A stretch of 64,000 nt of DNA, from contig JAIPAM010000011.1 in NCBI GenBank assembly GCA_021740105.1, positions 1 through 64,000 of the forward strand. The letters are read 5' to 3'. The notes beneath the pieces were generated by a model that was given only the letters and a program-made list of their open reading frames with translations, had not been told where the DNA came from and made no database searches. Below, in pieces: positions 27,888 through 37,758 of the stretch (positions within the stretch are counted from its first letter, which is position 1; each line of letters begins with the position of its first letter). Origin of the DNA: Flavobacterium sp. Lineage in GTDB: Bacteria; Bacteroidota; Bacteroidia; Flavobacteriales; Flavobacteriaceae. The position numbers and the translations under genes were made by a program.

Positions 27888-28127
27888 TAGGTTTTGAAAA
27901 TTATAAATTTAAATTGAAATGCGAAATAGGACAATTATAACTGCAAATATAAAGCTTTTAAGGGATTATTTTTTAAAGTCATTTCTTAATTTCAAATAAA
28001 TAATAGTGTTGAAGCCAATTTAAATATTATTTGAAAAATGACATTTGGATTACACTTTTTTATAAAAAATAATACTATTTTTGCACCTTAAAGATTTTAA
28101 AATAATAATCAAACAAGTTCTTACCAA

Positions 28128-29072
28128 GTGTTAAATAGAAGACATATCCGCGTTAAAGTAATGCAATCGATATATGCGATGCATCAAAATGGTTCTGATA
28201 GTATTGAAAAACAAGAGAAATTCTTGCTTTTTAGTGCGGATAATATTCTGGATTTGTATCTAGTAATGTTGTCCTCTCTAATTGAAATTGGTAAAAAAGA
28301 AACTACGTTTATTGAAAAATCATCTCAAAAACACATTACCACCTCACAAGAAAGAAATCCCAACAAAAAATTTATCAATAATAGTATTTTACAATTATTA
28401 ACTACTAATAATTCGTTGAATAAATTTATTGTAGATAGAAAAATTAACCATTGGGAATTAAATGATGAGTATTTAAAAATTCTTACAGAGGCTATTAAGG
28501 AAAGTGATTTGTATAAAAAATACATGTTAAATGAAAAGAATGATTTTGAGGAAGATAAGCAGTTTATTATCAATATATTTACAGATATTCTTGTTCCTAA
28601 TGATAAATTTTACGAGTTTTTAGAAGACAATAACTTAACTTGGATTGACGACATCCCGGTTGTAAATACACATATTGTTAAGCAACTTAATTCAATAAAG
28701 TCAATTAATGACACTTCATTTTCTATTCCTAAAATTTTTAAAGATCAAGAGGACAAAGAATTTGTAACCGATTTATTCAAAAAAACGGTGCTTAACGAAG
28801 TGGACTTTGCAAAAGAATTTGTTGATAAAACACCCAATTGGGATTCAGAACGAATCGCTGAATTGGATACTATTGTGCTGAAAATGGCCATTTGCGAGTT
28901 TTTAAAGTTTCCTTCTATTCCTGTTAAAGTTACAATAAATGAATATTTGGAGATCGCAAAAGAATATTCTACTCCAAAAAGTAGTATTTTTATCAATGGA
29001 ATTTTGGACAACTTAGTTAAAGAGTTCTCCGCTAAAAATAAATTAAACAAAATAGGAAGAGGTTTACTATAA
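28128..29072 (+). CDS. nusB: Transcription antitermination factor NusB, long form
   Basis: The start codon is GTG at 28128, reading MLNRRHIRVKVMQSIYAMHQ, the family's N-terminal RNA-binding helix. The last 100 residues (EVDFAKEFVDKTPNWDSERI through VKVTINEYLEIAKEYSTPKS) are the typical NusB C-terminal domain. At 314 residues it is far longer than E. coli NusB (139); about 150 extra residues lie between the two recognisable parts. NusB with NusE loads on boxA in rRNA antitermination. TATTTTTG at 28076-28083 is a possible -7 element. DUF1573 and yajC follow on the same strand. Confidence 0.92.
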   Translation: MLNRRHIRVKVMQSIYAMHQNGSDSIEKQEKFLLFSADNILDLYLVMLSSLIEIGKKETTFIEKSSQKHITTSQERNPNKKFINNSILQLLTTNNSLNKFIVDRKINHWELNDEYLKILTEAIKESDLYKKYMLNEKNDFEEDKQFIINIFTDILVPNDKFYEFLEDNNLTWIDDIPVVNTHIVKQLNSIKSINDTSFSIPKIFKDQEDKEFVTDLFKKTVLNEVDFAKEFVDKTPNWDSERIAELDTIVLKMAICEFLKFPSIPVKVTINEYLEIAKEYSTPKSSIFINGILDNLVKEFSAKNKLNKIGRGLL

Positions 29073-29083
29073 TAATTTTAAAT

Positions 29084-29560
29084 ATGATTAAAAAAATAAT
29101 TATCCTGACTTCAATAAGTTTATTACTATTATTGGGAGCTTGCAAGAAAAAAGAAGAGGCGAATTCCGAGCAACATTCTTCTATTTCTAATCCAGCTCAA
29201 TTAGGAATTCCTGAAATGGAAAAACGAGTAGTTCCAGCTGATGGAAAATACCCAGAAATGACATTTGCATCTAAAGAACATGATTTTGGCTCTATTGAAG
29301 CCGATTCTAAAGTGAATTATTCTTTCACCTTTAAAAATACAGGTCAAGCCGATTTGATTATTTCAAGAGCGGTGGGTTCTTGCGGATGCACTATTCCAGA
29401 ATATCCAACAGATCCAATTAAAGCAGGTGATTCTGGCAAAATTGATGTTTCGTTTAATTCAGCTAACAAACACGGAAACCAACAAAAATCGGTTACAATA
29501 TATACCAATACGAAAGCGGGTGCTGAATCTTTATACATAACCGCTTCTATTAAAGAGTAA
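29084..29560 (+). CDS. DUF1573 lipoprotein
   Basis: The 158-residue protein has a lipoprotein signal with cysteine C20 in LLLGACKKKEE, then an ASPM/SPD-2/Hydin-like immunoglobulin fold: FGSIEADSKVNYSFTFKNTG and VGSCGCTIPEYPTDPIKAG are the DUF1573 signatures. The charged KKKEE after the cysteine resembles the surface-sorting signal reported for Flavobacteriia lipoproteins (inference). It sits 11 bp after nusB and 26 bp before yajC, so it is likely in the same transcript. Confidence 0.9.
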   Translation: MIKKIIILTSISLLLLLGACKKKEEANSEQHSSISNPAQLGIPEMEKRVVPADGKYPEMTFASKEHDFGSIEADSKVNYSFTFKNTGQADLIISRAVGSCGCTIPEYPTDPIKAGDSGKIDVSFNSANKHGNQQKSVTIYTNTKAGAESLYITASIKE

Positions 29561-29586
29561 ATAATTAATACTAAATAAATAAAACT

Positions 29587-29859
29587 ATGGAATCATTACA
29601 ATCATTTTTGCCTTTTATATTAATGTTCGTTGTTATCTATTTTTTCATGATACGACCACAACAGAAAAGAGCAAAACAAGAAAAAGAATTTGAAAGCGCT
29701 TTGAAAGTAGGCGATAAAATTATTACTAAAAGCGGAATTCATGGTAAAATCGCTGAATTAGCCGACACGACTATTGTTATTGAAACCATGTCGGGAAAAT
29801 TAAAAATGGAGCGTACTGCAATTTCTATGGAAATGACAGCTTCATTAAACAAAAAATAA
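29587..29859 (+). CDS. yajC: Sec translocase accessory subunit YajC
   Basis: The 90-residue protein has one N-terminal transmembrane helix, then IRPQQKRAKQEKEFESALKV and GDKIITKSGIHGKIAEL, the canonical YajC pattern. YajC associates with SecDF and SecYEG. The length matches the family. It is the last gene of the nusB set, followed by a strong terminator. Confidence 0.95.
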   Translation: MESLQSFLPFILMFVVIYFFMIRPQQKRAKQEKEFESALKVGDKIITKSGIHGKIAELADTTIVIETMSGKLKMERTAISMEMTASLNKK

Positions 29860-29873
29860 GATATTTATCTTTT

Positions 29874-29902
29874 AAAAAAGCCACGCATTGCGTGGCTTTT
29901 TT
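29874..29902. terminator. Bidirectional terminator between yajC and pepT
   Basis: A6-GCCACG, loop CATTG, CGTGGC-T6: a perfect stem with A- and T-runs. Confidence 0.9.
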
Positions 29903-29929
29903 CATTTAATCTAATAGCTAACAGATTTA

Positions 29930-31186
29930 TTATTTCTGTTTGCTAAAATCGGTAGTTGCGGTTAACTGAGCAATCTTCACAATTACCTCAATTGCTTTTT
30001 GCATACTTTCAACTGGAACGTACTCGTATTTCCCGTGAAAATTATGACCCCCTGCAAAAATATTCGGACATGGAAGTCCCATGTAAGACAATTGAGAACC
30101 GTCAGTTCCACCACGAATGGGTTTAATTAAGGGTTTAATCCCCAATTCACGCATCGCTTTTTCAGCTATATCAACAATATATTTTACTGGCATCACCTTT
30201 TCTTTCATGTTGAAATATTGGTCTTTTACTTCTGCTATGCAAATGTCTTCACCAAACTGTTTTGCGTATTGTTTGTTGATTTTTTTGGCTATTTTATGAA
30301 TCGCTTCTTTGCGTTTTTTGAATTTACTCGCGCTATGGTCTCTAATAATTAATTCCAAAACAGTTTCTTCAATACTTCCATTTAAATGGTGAACATGGAA
30401 AAAGCCTTCATATCCTTTAGTTTCTTGAGGAGTTTCTCCTTTAGGTAATTGATTGATAAAATCGTTGGCAATCAACATCGAATTGATCATTTTCCCTTTT
30501 GCATATCCTGGGTGAACGCTTTTCCCTTTAAAAATAATTTTAGCTCCCGCAGCATTGAAATTCTCATATTCTAATTCTCCAATCTGACTTCCATCCATAG
30601 TATAAGCCCATTGAGCACCAAATTTCTTTACATCAAACTTATGAGCGCCACGGCCAATTTCTTCATCGGGTGTAAATCCAACTCTAATTTTTCCGTGTTT
30701 GATATCAGGATTTTTAACTAAATATTCCATCGCAGTAACAATTTCTGTAATTCCCGCTTTATCATCTGCGCCAAGTAAAGTCAATCCGTCTGTGGTAATT
30801 AACGTTTGCCCTTTATATAAAAGTAGGTCTTTGAAGTATTTTGGAGACAATATGATATTTTGTTTTTTGTTCAGTACGATATCATTTCCATCATAATTTT
30901 TTACAATCTGCGGATTCACATTTGCTCCAGTAAAATCAGGAGTCGTATCAAAATGAGAGACAAATCCAATTGTTGGAACATCATGACTCACGTTACTTGG
31001 CAAAGTTGCCATAATATATGCGTTTTTGTCAATGGTTACTTCCTCTAAACCAATTGATTTTAATTCCTCAACTAATTTATTTGCCAAAACCCATTGTTTT
31101 TCAGTACTTGGAGTAGAAGTAGAATTAGGATCTGATTCGGTATCAATGATTACGTAACTAATAAAACGATCGATAATATTTTGCAT
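29930..31186 (-). CDS. pepT: Peptidase T (tripeptide aminopeptidase)
   Basis: The ATG at 31186 ([12 protein letters not shown]) is the family start; the ATG at 31210 adds eight residues. The protein is then 418 residues. It is an M20 metallopeptidase removing the N-terminal residue from tripeptides. Metal sites are visible: HFDTTPD (first His/Asp), LLGADDKAG with the bridging Asp, [13 protein letters not shown] with the Glu pair, and [17 protein letters not shown] near the C-terminal end, with the final His in [13 protein letters not shown]. It is cytosolic. Confidence 0.94.
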   Translation of the reverse strand: MQNIIDRFISYVIIDTESDPNSTSTPSTEKQWVLANKLVEELKSIGLEEVTIDKNAYIMATLPSNVSHDVPTIGFVSHFDTTPDFTGANVNPQIVKNYDGNDIVLNKKQNIILSPKYFKDLLLYKGQTLITTDGLTLLGADDKAGITEIVTAMEYLVKNPDIKHGKIRVGFTPDEEIGRGAHKFDVKKFGAQWAYTMDGSQIGELEYENFNAAGAKIIFKGKSVHPGYAKGKMINSMLIANDFINQLPKGETPQETKGYEGFFHVHHLNGSIEETVLELIIRDHSASKFKKRKEAIHKIAKKINKQYAKQFGEDICIAEVKDQYFNMKEKVMPVKYIVDIAEKAMRELGIKPLIKPIRGGTDGSQLSYMGLPCPNIFAGGHNFHGKYEYVPVESMQKAIEVIVKIAQLTATTDFSKQK

Positions 31187-31290
31187 AAAATTAATTTTAA
31201 TTGGCAGCAAATATAACTATATTTTTAAGTAATATTTATCAGTTGTAAACGAAATTAAAATAAATAATGTTATAAATTGCATCTTTTAAA

Positions 31291-32163
31291 TTGACTAAAT
31301 TATACCCCTTGAGTTCCACTAAGAATAGACATTTAAAAGTACCTGCAATTATTATTTACATTGGTAAAACACTACAATTTTTATCAATTAAATGGACCAC
31401 ATTGTACCTTTCCAAATTGTTTACGACACCCATTAAACATAAAATTCCAAAGCGGGAAATACAAATGGATCGCAACAGTTTTCAAACAAAAATGGTAGTC
31501 CCAGAAATAAATAAAGAAATTGTAGTTTACCAATTAGGAACTGGAGAAAAAAAAATAATTTTGGTTCATGGATGGTCAGGTCGTGGTACCCAGCTGGTTA
31601 AATTTGCAGATGCCTTGGTTGCAAAGGGATATTCTATTGTTAGTTTTGATGCGCCGGCACACGGAAAATCCCCAGGAAGTGCCACAATTATGACTGATTT
31701 TATAGCTTCAATTGCGGAAGTTGATAGGAAATTTGGCCCTTTCGATGCTGCAGTTGGACACTCTTTAGGTGGGATGTCATTATTGAATGCGATTAAATTA
31801 GGATTAAAAATCAATCGTTTAGTAACCATTGGAAGTGGTGATAAAGTCAAGGATATATTAATAGATTTCGTTGCAAAACTAGAATTAAAACCCGAATTTA
31901 GTAGCCATTTGCAAAAGCATTTTGAAAAGAAATACAATACTGAAATGGAATCTTATTCCGCTTATCTAGCCGCACAATCGATAACTATTCCCGTTTTGGT
32001 AATTCATGATGACAATGATGATGAAGTGCCAGTTGCTGCATCTAAGAATATCTATTTGAATTTAAAAAACGGAGAATTAGTTCTAACCAAAAATTTAGGG
32101 CATCGAAAAATTTTAGGAAACCATGATGTCATTGATAAAACCATTAATTTTTTAATTGAATAA
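31291..32163 (+). CDS. Alpha/beta hydrolase
   Basis: Read from a TTG at 31291, the protein is 290 residues: an N-terminal helical part (about 1-60, containing KLFTTPIKHKIPKRE) and an alpha/beta fold with the oxyanion region LVHGWSGRG, the nucleophile elbow GHSLGG, an acid in DDNDDEVP and a final histidine in LGHRKIL. It looks like a serine hydrolase of unknown substrate. An ATG at 31465 would cut away the helical part, so the TTG start is preferred but not proven. msrB begins 2 bp after its stop. Confidence 0.85.
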   Translation: MTKLYPLSSTKNRHLKVPAIIIYIGKTLQFLSIKWTTLYLSKLFTTPIKHKIPKREIQMDRNSFQTKMVVPEINKEIVVYQLGTGEKKIILVHGWSGRGTQLVKFADALVAKGYSIVSFDAPAHGKSPGSATIMTDFIASIAEVDRKFGPFDAAVGHSLGGMSLLNAIKLGLKINRLVTIGSGDKVKDILIDFVAKLELKPEFSSHLQKHFEKKYNTEMESYSAYLAAQSITIPVLVIHDDNDDEVPVAASKNIYLNLKNGELVLTKNLGHRKILGNHDVIDKTINFLIE

Positions 32164-32165
32164 CT

Positions 32166-32630
32166 ATGAAAAACACATTAATAATCTTACTATTTGCTTT
32201 TTCTTTTGTGGGTTTAGCGCAGAAAAAAACACAAAAATTTGAAGTTCAAAAATCTGAAGCACAGTGGAAAAAAGTGCTTACAGTTGAGGAATATGAAGTT
32301 TTAAGAGAGAAAGGTACCGAGCGTCCTTTTTCTGGAAAATATGTTAACAACTTTGATAGAGGAATTTATGTATGTGCTGCATGTGACAATTTACTTTTTT
32401 ATTCGGATGCTAAATTCCATTCTGATTGTGGTTGGCCTTCATTTGACAAAGCGGTTAAAGGGTCTGTAATTTATGTCAATGATTCGAGTCATGGAATGGA
32501 TCGAACCGAAGTGAACTGTGGAAAATGCGGTGGTCATTTAGGTCATGTTTTTGACGATGGGCCTACCAAAACGGGCCAACGTTTTTGTACCAACTCCGTT
32601 TCCGTTAAATTTATACCTACAAAAAAATGA
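32166..32630 (+). CDS. msrB: Exported peptide-methionine (R)-S-oxide reductase
   Basis: The 154-residue protein starts with a signal peptide (MKNTLIILLFAFSFVGLAQ) and then a complete MsrB domain: VCAACDNLLF and NCGKCGGHLGH hold the four zinc cysteines, with CGWPSF between them, and the catalytic Cys is in RFCTNSVSVKF. MsrB reduces the R form of methionine sulfoxide, and this copy should act in the periplasm. The following gene is a second msrB without a signal peptide, and the two overlap by 4 bp. Confidence 0.93.
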   Translation: MKNTLIILLFAFSFVGLAQKKTQKFEVQKSEAQWKKVLTVEEYEVLREKGTERPFSGKYVNNFDRGIYVCAACDNLLFYSDAKFHSDCGWPSFDKAVKGSVIYVNDSSHGMDRTEVNCGKCGGHLGHVFDDGPTKTGQRFCTNSVSVKFIPTKK

Positions 32631-33019
32631 GTAAAACAGTTGAAAAAACAGAGCAAGAGTGGAAAGACCAATTGGGTCTAGAACGCTATCGAATTCTTCG
32701 TCAAAAAGGTACTGAATTTCCTAATTCAGGGCAGTATAACCTGCATTTCGAATTGGGAACTTATGTTTGTGGCGGCTGCGCTGAACCCTTATTTGAAAGT
32801 GATTCCAAATTTAATTCCCATTGTGGCTGGCCCTCATTTGACGATTCAATTCCTGGAAAAGTGGAATATATTAAAGATACTACCCATGGAATGATACGAA
32901 CGGAAATTGTGTGCGCTAAATGCAATGGACATTTGGGTCATATTTTTGATGATGGACCAACAAAAACAAAGCAGAGGTACTGTGTAAATTCTCTTTCAGT
33001 TGATTTTATAAAAAAATAA
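32627..33019 (+). CDS. msrB: Cytosolic peptide-methionine (R)-S-oxide reductase
   Basis: The 130-residue protein is a second complete MsrB without a signal peptide: CGGCAEPLF and CAKCNGHLGH bind zinc, with CGWPSF between them, and the catalytic Cys is in RYCVNSLSVDF. It overlaps the exported copy by 4 bp (ATGA), implying translational coupling. The pair probably protects the envelope and the cytosol in parallel. The two share architecture but many residues differ, so the duplication is not recent. Confidence 0.94.
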   Translation: MSKTVEKTEQEWKDQLGLERYRILRQKGTEFPNSGQYNLHFELGTYVCGGCAEPLFESDSKFNSHCGWPSFDDSIPGKVEYIKDTTHGMIRTEIVCAKCNGHLGHIFDDGPTKTKQRYCVNSLSVDFIKK

Positions 33020-33134
33020 ATTATTAAATTATAATTATCCGAAAATACAAACGGGAAAATTCAGTGTAGTTTTCAAATAAATCATATCTTCGGGCTTTAG
33101 AAGTAATTTAATTCAAATTAATCCCTCCTAATTT

Positions 33135-34454
33135 ATGGTAAATCTAGAAAAAGGAAATTCAAAATTATTAAACGCTTGGGCTTTCTATGATTGGGCTAAT
33201 TCTGTTTATAGCTTAGTCATTGCTTCAGCAATATTCCCGATTTTTTACGGCGCTTTATTTAAAATAAAAGGTAGTTCCTACATTGATTTTTTTGGTACCA
33301 CTTTAAAAAGTACGGCCTTAATTAGTTTTGTAACTGCTGCTGCCTTTTTATTAGTAGCTTTAATCTCTCCATTGCTATCAGGAATAGCTGATTTTGTTGG
33401 AAATAAAAAGAATTTTATGAAGTTCTTTTGCTATTTAGGTGCTGTATCTTGTATTTCTTTATATTGGTTTTCATTGGAAAATATTTATTGGAGTTTGTTA
33501 GCTTATTTTCTTGGATTAGTAGGTTTTTGGGGTAGTTTGGTGTTTTATAATTCGTATTTACCTGACATTGCTTTTCCAGAACAACAAGATAGTATTAGTG
33601 CTAAAGGTTTTTCGTTAGGATATTTCGGCAGTGTTTTATTATTAATTGTAAATCTTGCCATGGTAATGAAACCGGAATTGTTTGGAATCTCAGGTACTTC
33701 AGGAGAAGCTAAAATGAAGGCCATGCGTTATTCCTTTATTACGGTTGGTTTTTGGTGGATACTATTTAGTCAATATACTTACTATTACTTACCAAAAGGA
33801 AATAGTGGTCAGAAGGTTACTAAATCGGTTATATTTAATGGCTTTCGCGAAATACAAAAAGTTTGGAGTTCATTGGGTGACAACTTACAATTAAAGCGAT
33901 TTTTAGGTAGTTTTTTTGTTTATGGAATGGCAGTTCAAACCGTTATGATTGTAGCTGTTTATTTCGGAGAACAAGAAATTTCTTGGGCTACAGATAGTGA
34001 AAAAACAACTGGTTTAATAATTAGTATTTTATTGATCCAATTGGTTGCTATTTTAGGTGCGGTTATCACTTCAAAGGCTTCAGCAAAATTTGGAAACATT
34101 GTAACCTTATTATTTCTAAATTGTGTTTGGGCAGTTTTATGTATGGTTGCATTTTTTGTAACTACACCAATAGAATTCTATCTTACAGCTGGATTTGTAG
34201 GTTTGGTAATGGGAGGAATCCAAGCTCTTTCTAGATCTACTTATTCTAAATTATTACCAGAAACAGATGATACTGCTTCGTATTTTAGTTTTTATGATGT
34301 AACTGAAAAAATAGGAATTGTAATCGGAATGTTTTTGTATGGAATAATCGATCAAGTGACAGGAAGTCCAAGATATTCTATCGTTTTTCTTTGTTTGTTT
34401 TTCGTTACCGGAATAATATTGTTAATGAGGGTTAGAAAAATTAATAAAGAATAA
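33135..34454 (+). CDS. MFS transporter, UMF1 (Atg22-like) family
   Basis: The 439-residue protein has 12 hydrophobic segments. It begins LLNAWAFYDWANSVYSLVIA, the family signature, and contains GGIQALSRSTYSKLLPE, also typical of UMF1. Fungal relatives export amino acids from the vacuole; the bacterial substrate is not known. No co-transcribed partner is obvious; the lipoprotein downstream is 40 bp away and may be read from the same message. Confidence 0.87.
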   Translation: MVNLEKGNSKLLNAWAFYDWANSVYSLVIASAIFPIFYGALFKIKGSSYIDFFGTTLKSTALISFVTAAAFLLVALISPLLSGIADFVGNKKNFMKFFCYLGAVSCISLYWFSLENIYWSLLAYFLGLVGFWGSLVFYNSYLPDIAFPEQQDSISAKGFSLGYFGSVLLLIVNLAMVMKPELFGISGTSGEAKMKAMRYSFITVGFWWILFSQYTYYYLPKGNSGQKVTKSVIFNGFREIQKVWSSLGDNLQLKRFLGSFFVYGMAVQTVMIVAVYFGEQEISWATDSEKTTGLIISILLIQLVAILGAVITSKASAKFGNIVTLLFLNCVWAVLCMVAFFVTTPIEFYLTAGFVGLVMGGIQALSRSTYSKLLPETDDTASYFSFYDVTEKIGIVIGMFLYGIIDQVTGSPRYSIVFLCLFFVTGIILLMRVRKINKE

Positions 34455-34494
34455 TATTTTTAAATTATATTTGACAAAAATTAATATCATTAAA

Positions 34495-35022
34495 ATGAAT
34501 ACAATTAAATTTTCAGCAGTAGTTGTTGCATTAGTATCACTTTTTTCTTTTTCATCTTGCTACATTGAACCTGTAGATTCAGATTTATTAGGAAATGTAA
34601 TCAATCCTTCAAGTGTTGCAGGCACTTACAGAATGACCGCTTTTAATACTGGGATTCCAACCGATTTAAATAATGATCGTGTCGCTTCGACCAATCAAAT
34701 GCTGGAAACTACTTGTTTTAATGGGAGTGTAATTGTGATTAATCCCGACGGTACTTTTAGAGCAACTTCTAAAGGTGTAGAGATTAGTAGTTCCACTACA
34801 TTACAATGTTTTTCAGACCCAGACTATACAGGAACTTGGACCTTAAATGCAACGGTGTTGAAATTAACTTATATTGATGCAGGTGTAATTGTTGATGAAT
34901 TATTTTCTGTTTCAGCAAATTCATTGCTTTATTCTGTTCCTCAAGGTCAGGTTGTTGGAACTTCTGCAACTAATGTTCCAATATTTTTAAATACAAGTTA
35001 TAATATTATTTATACTAAATAA
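34495..35022 (+). CDS. Lipocalin-like lipoprotein
   Basis: The ATG at 34495 begins MNTIKFSAVVVALVSLFSFSSC, a clear lipoprotein signal with cysteine C22; the TTG at 34471 would only add eight residues. The mature part (about 153 residues) has the small Flavobacteriia lipocalin-like pattern: VAGTYRMTAFNTG at the start, IVINPDGTFRATSKGVE, and TGTWTLNATVLKLTY. It may sit on the outer membrane. The function is unknown. A second, unrelated lipocalin-like lipoprotein is at 16360-16815. Confidence 0.75.
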   Translation: MNTIKFSAVVVALVSLFSFSSCYIEPVDSDLLGNVINPSSVAGTYRMTAFNTGIPTDLNNDRVASTNQMLETTCFNGSVIVINPDGTFRATSKGVEISSSTTLQCFSDPDYTGTWTLNATVLKLTYIDAGVIVDELFSVSANSLLYSVPQGQVVGTSATNVPIFLNTSYNIIYTK

Positions 35023-35045
35023 TACGCAATAGCATTTATTAATGA

Positions 35046-35074
35046 GGCTATCTTTCTGAGATAGCTTTTTTTTT
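35046..35074 (+). terminator. Terminator after the lipoprotein gene
   Basis: GCTATCT (35047-35053) pairs with AGATAGC (35059-35065), loop TTCTG, followed by nine T residues. Confidence 0.85.
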
Positions 35075-35223
35075 GAATGGCACAATGATTGCAATAATGT
35101 TAAATAAAAAAATTATAATAAGGGATCATTTATGTTGTTAAAGCACCTAAATAGTTGACTTTTAAAACACTATTTGCTAGATCAAACATTTAACTCAAAT
35201 AACAATACGAATTAATTTTACCT

Positions 35224-37674
35224 ATGTCAAATCCTAAAATAATTACCATTGACAATTTGTCACTTCAAGAATTTGATTCAGAAGCTGAATTAATTCCCCT
35301 TTTGACTCCTGAGGATGAAGCAGAAATGAACAATGAAGTATTGCCTGAATCATTAGCTATTTTACCTCTAAGAAATACGGTGCTTTTCCCTGGAGTTGTT
35401 ATCCCAATTACTGCGGGAAGAGATAAATCGATTAAACTGATTAATGATGCCAACGCCGCAGGAAAAGATATTGGTGTAGTCTCTCAAAAAAATGAAGATG
35501 TTGAAGATCCAACTGAAAATGATATTCATTCCATTGGAACTGTAGCAAAAATCCTAAGAGTTTTAAAAATGCCTGATGGCAATATTACTGTAATTCTTCA
35601 AGGAAAAAAGCGTTTTGAACTTGATAAGATAATTTCTGAAACCCCATACCTGACAGCTACTGTAAATAACATTAAAGAATCTCAGCCTTTAAAGAAAGAC
35701 AAGGAATTTGATGTAATTATTGATTCAATCAAGGAATTATCAATACAAATTATTAAAGAAAGTCCAAATATTCCAACTGAGGCTACTTTCGCAATAAAAA
35801 ATATTGAAAGTAAATCTTTCTTGATCAATTTTGTTTCTTCTAACATGAACTTATCAGTTAAAGAAAAACAAGAATTATTAAATATTACCGATCTAAAAGC
35901 GAGAGCTTTAGAAACTTTAAGGTACATGAATATTGAACTTCAAAAACTGGAGTTGAAAAATGACATTCAATCTAAAGTTCGCTTTGATTTGGACCAACAA
36001 CAGAGAGAATACTTTTTGCACCAGCAAATGAAAACAATCCAAGAAGAATTGGGAGGTGCTTCACAAGAGGAGGAAATTGAAGAAATGGCAGCCAAAGCTT
36101 CAAAAAAGAAATGGAATGAGGAAACTCAAAAACATTTCGAGAAAGAGTTGGCCAAAATGAGAAGAATGAATCCGCAAGCTCCTGATTTTGGTATTCAACG
36201 CAATTATTTGGAATTGTTTTTAGATTTGCCTTGGAACGAGTATTCTAAAGATAATTTTGATTTAAAAAGAGCTCAAAAAATTCTTGATAGAGAACATTTC
36301 GGATTGGAAGAAGTAAAGAAAAGAATGATTGAACATTTGGCAGTTTTAAAATTGCGAAATGACATGAAATCACCAATTATATGTTTAACAGGACCTCCGG
36401 GTGTGGGAAAAACCTCTATAGGAAAATCGGTTGCTGAAGCTCTAGGTAGAAAATACGTTCGTATTTCTCTTGGTGGGCTTCGTGATGAATCAGAAATCCG
36501 AGGGCATAGAAAGACCTATATTGGTGCGATGTCAGGAAGAATTATTCAGAGTTTGAAAAAAGCTGGCACTTCAAATCCGGTATTTGTTTTAGACGAAATT
36601 GACAAACTAGCATTAGGAAATCAAGGCGACCCATCTTCAGCTTTGTTGGAAGTTTTGGATCCAGAACAAAACAGTTCTTTTTATGATAACTTCCTTGAAT
36701 TGGGTTATGATTTATCAAAAGTGATGTTCATCGCTACTTCGAATAATATGGCAACTATTCAACCAGCCTTGCGCGATAGAATGGAAATTATAAAAATGTC
36801 AGGTTATACGATTGAGGAAAAAATTGAAATTGCACGACAACATTTATTTCCACGCCAATTAAAAGAACACGGATTATCTCTTAAAGATTTGACCATTGGT
36901 AAAAAACAAATTGAAAAAATTGTTGAAGGTTATACTCGTGAATCTGGGGTTCGTGGTTTAGAAGCTAAAATTGCACAAGTAATTAGAAATGCAGCTAAAT
37001 CAATCGCAATGGAAGAGGAGTACAATAAAAAAGTTACCGATCAAGACATTGTAAAAGTTTTAGGTGTTCCAAGATTAGAAAGAGATAAATACGAAAATAA
37101 TGATGTTGCAGGAGTAGTTACAGGATTGGCTTGGACTAGTGTTGGTGGTGATATTCTCTTCATAGAATCTTTGATTTCTAAAGGTAAAGGAACCATGACT
37201 ATTACTGGGAATCTTGGAACGGTAATGAAGGAATCGGCAACAATTGCATTAGAATATATTAAATCAAATGCAGAAATTTTTGGAATTGATCCAGAACTGA
37301 TATCGAAATACAATGTTCATTTGCATGTTCCTGAAGGAGCTACACCAAAAGATGGGCCGAGCGCAGGAATCGCAATGTTAACCTCTTTGGTTTCTTTATT
37401 TACTCAAAAGAGAATTAAGAAAAGCCTTGCAATGACTGGAGAAATTACTTTGAGAGGTAAAGTATTGCCTGTTGGTGGTATTAAAGAGAAAATCTTAGCT
37501 GCAAAGAGAGCAAACATTAAAGAAATTGTCCTTTGTCATGAAAACAAGAGCGATATTGACGAAATAAAACCCGAATATTTGGAAGGCTTGACTTTTCATT
37601 ATGTTAAAGAAATGAGCGAAGTGCTTAAAATTGCGCTTCTTGATCAGAAAGTCAAAAATGCTAAAGTATTATAA
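35224..37674 (+). CDS. lon: ATP-dependent protease Lon (endopeptidase La)
   Basis: The 816-residue LonA has an N-terminal substrate-binding domain (about 40-245), an AAA+ ATPase with Walker A GPPGVGKTS (390-398) and FVLDEIDKL as Walker B, and a C-terminal protease domain with the Ser-Lys dyad S713 (DGPSAG) and K756 (GGIKEKIL), spaced as in E. coli Lon (S679/K722). It degrades misfolded and regulatory proteins. Length is in the normal range. The 200-bp upstream gap may hold a stress promoter, but I could not identify one. Confidence 0.96.
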   Translation: MSNPKIITIDNLSLQEFDSEAELIPLLTPEDEAEMNNEVLPESLAILPLRNTVLFPGVVIPITAGRDKSIKLINDANAAGKDIGVVSQKNEDVEDPTENDIHSIGTVAKILRVLKMPDGNITVILQGKKRFELDKIISETPYLTATVNNIKESQPLKKDKEFDVIIDSIKELSIQIIKESPNIPTEATFAIKNIESKSFLINFVSSNMNLSVKEKQELLNITDLKARALETLRYMNIELQKLELKNDIQSKVRFDLDQQQREYFLHQQMKTIQEELGGASQEEEIEEMAAKASKKKWNEETQKHFEKELAKMRRMNPQAPDFGIQRNYLELFLDLPWNEYSKDNFDLKRAQKILDREHFGLEEVKKRMIEHLAVLKLRNDMKSPIICLTGPPGVGKTSIGKSVAEALGRKYVRISLGGLRDESEIRGHRKTYIGAMSGRIIQSLKKAGTSNPVFVLDEIDKLALGNQGDPSSALLEVLDPEQNSSFYDNFLELGYDLSKVMFIATSNNMATIQPALRDRMEIIKMSGYTIEEKIEIARQHLFPRQLKEHGLSLKDLTIGKKQIEKIVEGYTRESGVRGLEAKIAQVIRNAAKSIAMEEEYNKKVTDQDIVKVLGVPRLERDKYENNDVAGVVTGLAWTSVGGDILFIESLISKGKGTMTITGNLGTVMKESATIALEYIKSNAEIFGIDPELISKYNVHLHVPEGATPKDGPSAGIAMLTSLVSLFTQKRIKKSLAMTGEITLRGKVLPVGGIKEKILAAKRANIKEIVLCHENKSDIDEIKPEYLEGLTFHYVKEMSEVLKIALLDQKVKNAKVL

Positions 37675-37678
37675 ATCA

Positions 37679-37708
37679 AAAACGGCTTAGAAATTAGCCG
37701 TTTTTTTT
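37679..37708 (+). terminator. Terminator after lon
   Basis: AAAACGGCT pairs with AGCCGTTTT across an 8-nt loop, followed by a T-run. Confidence 0.85.
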
Positions 37709-37758
37709 ATTAAAAATAATATCTTCGCAATTACGTTATCTATCCATAAATAAATTAG

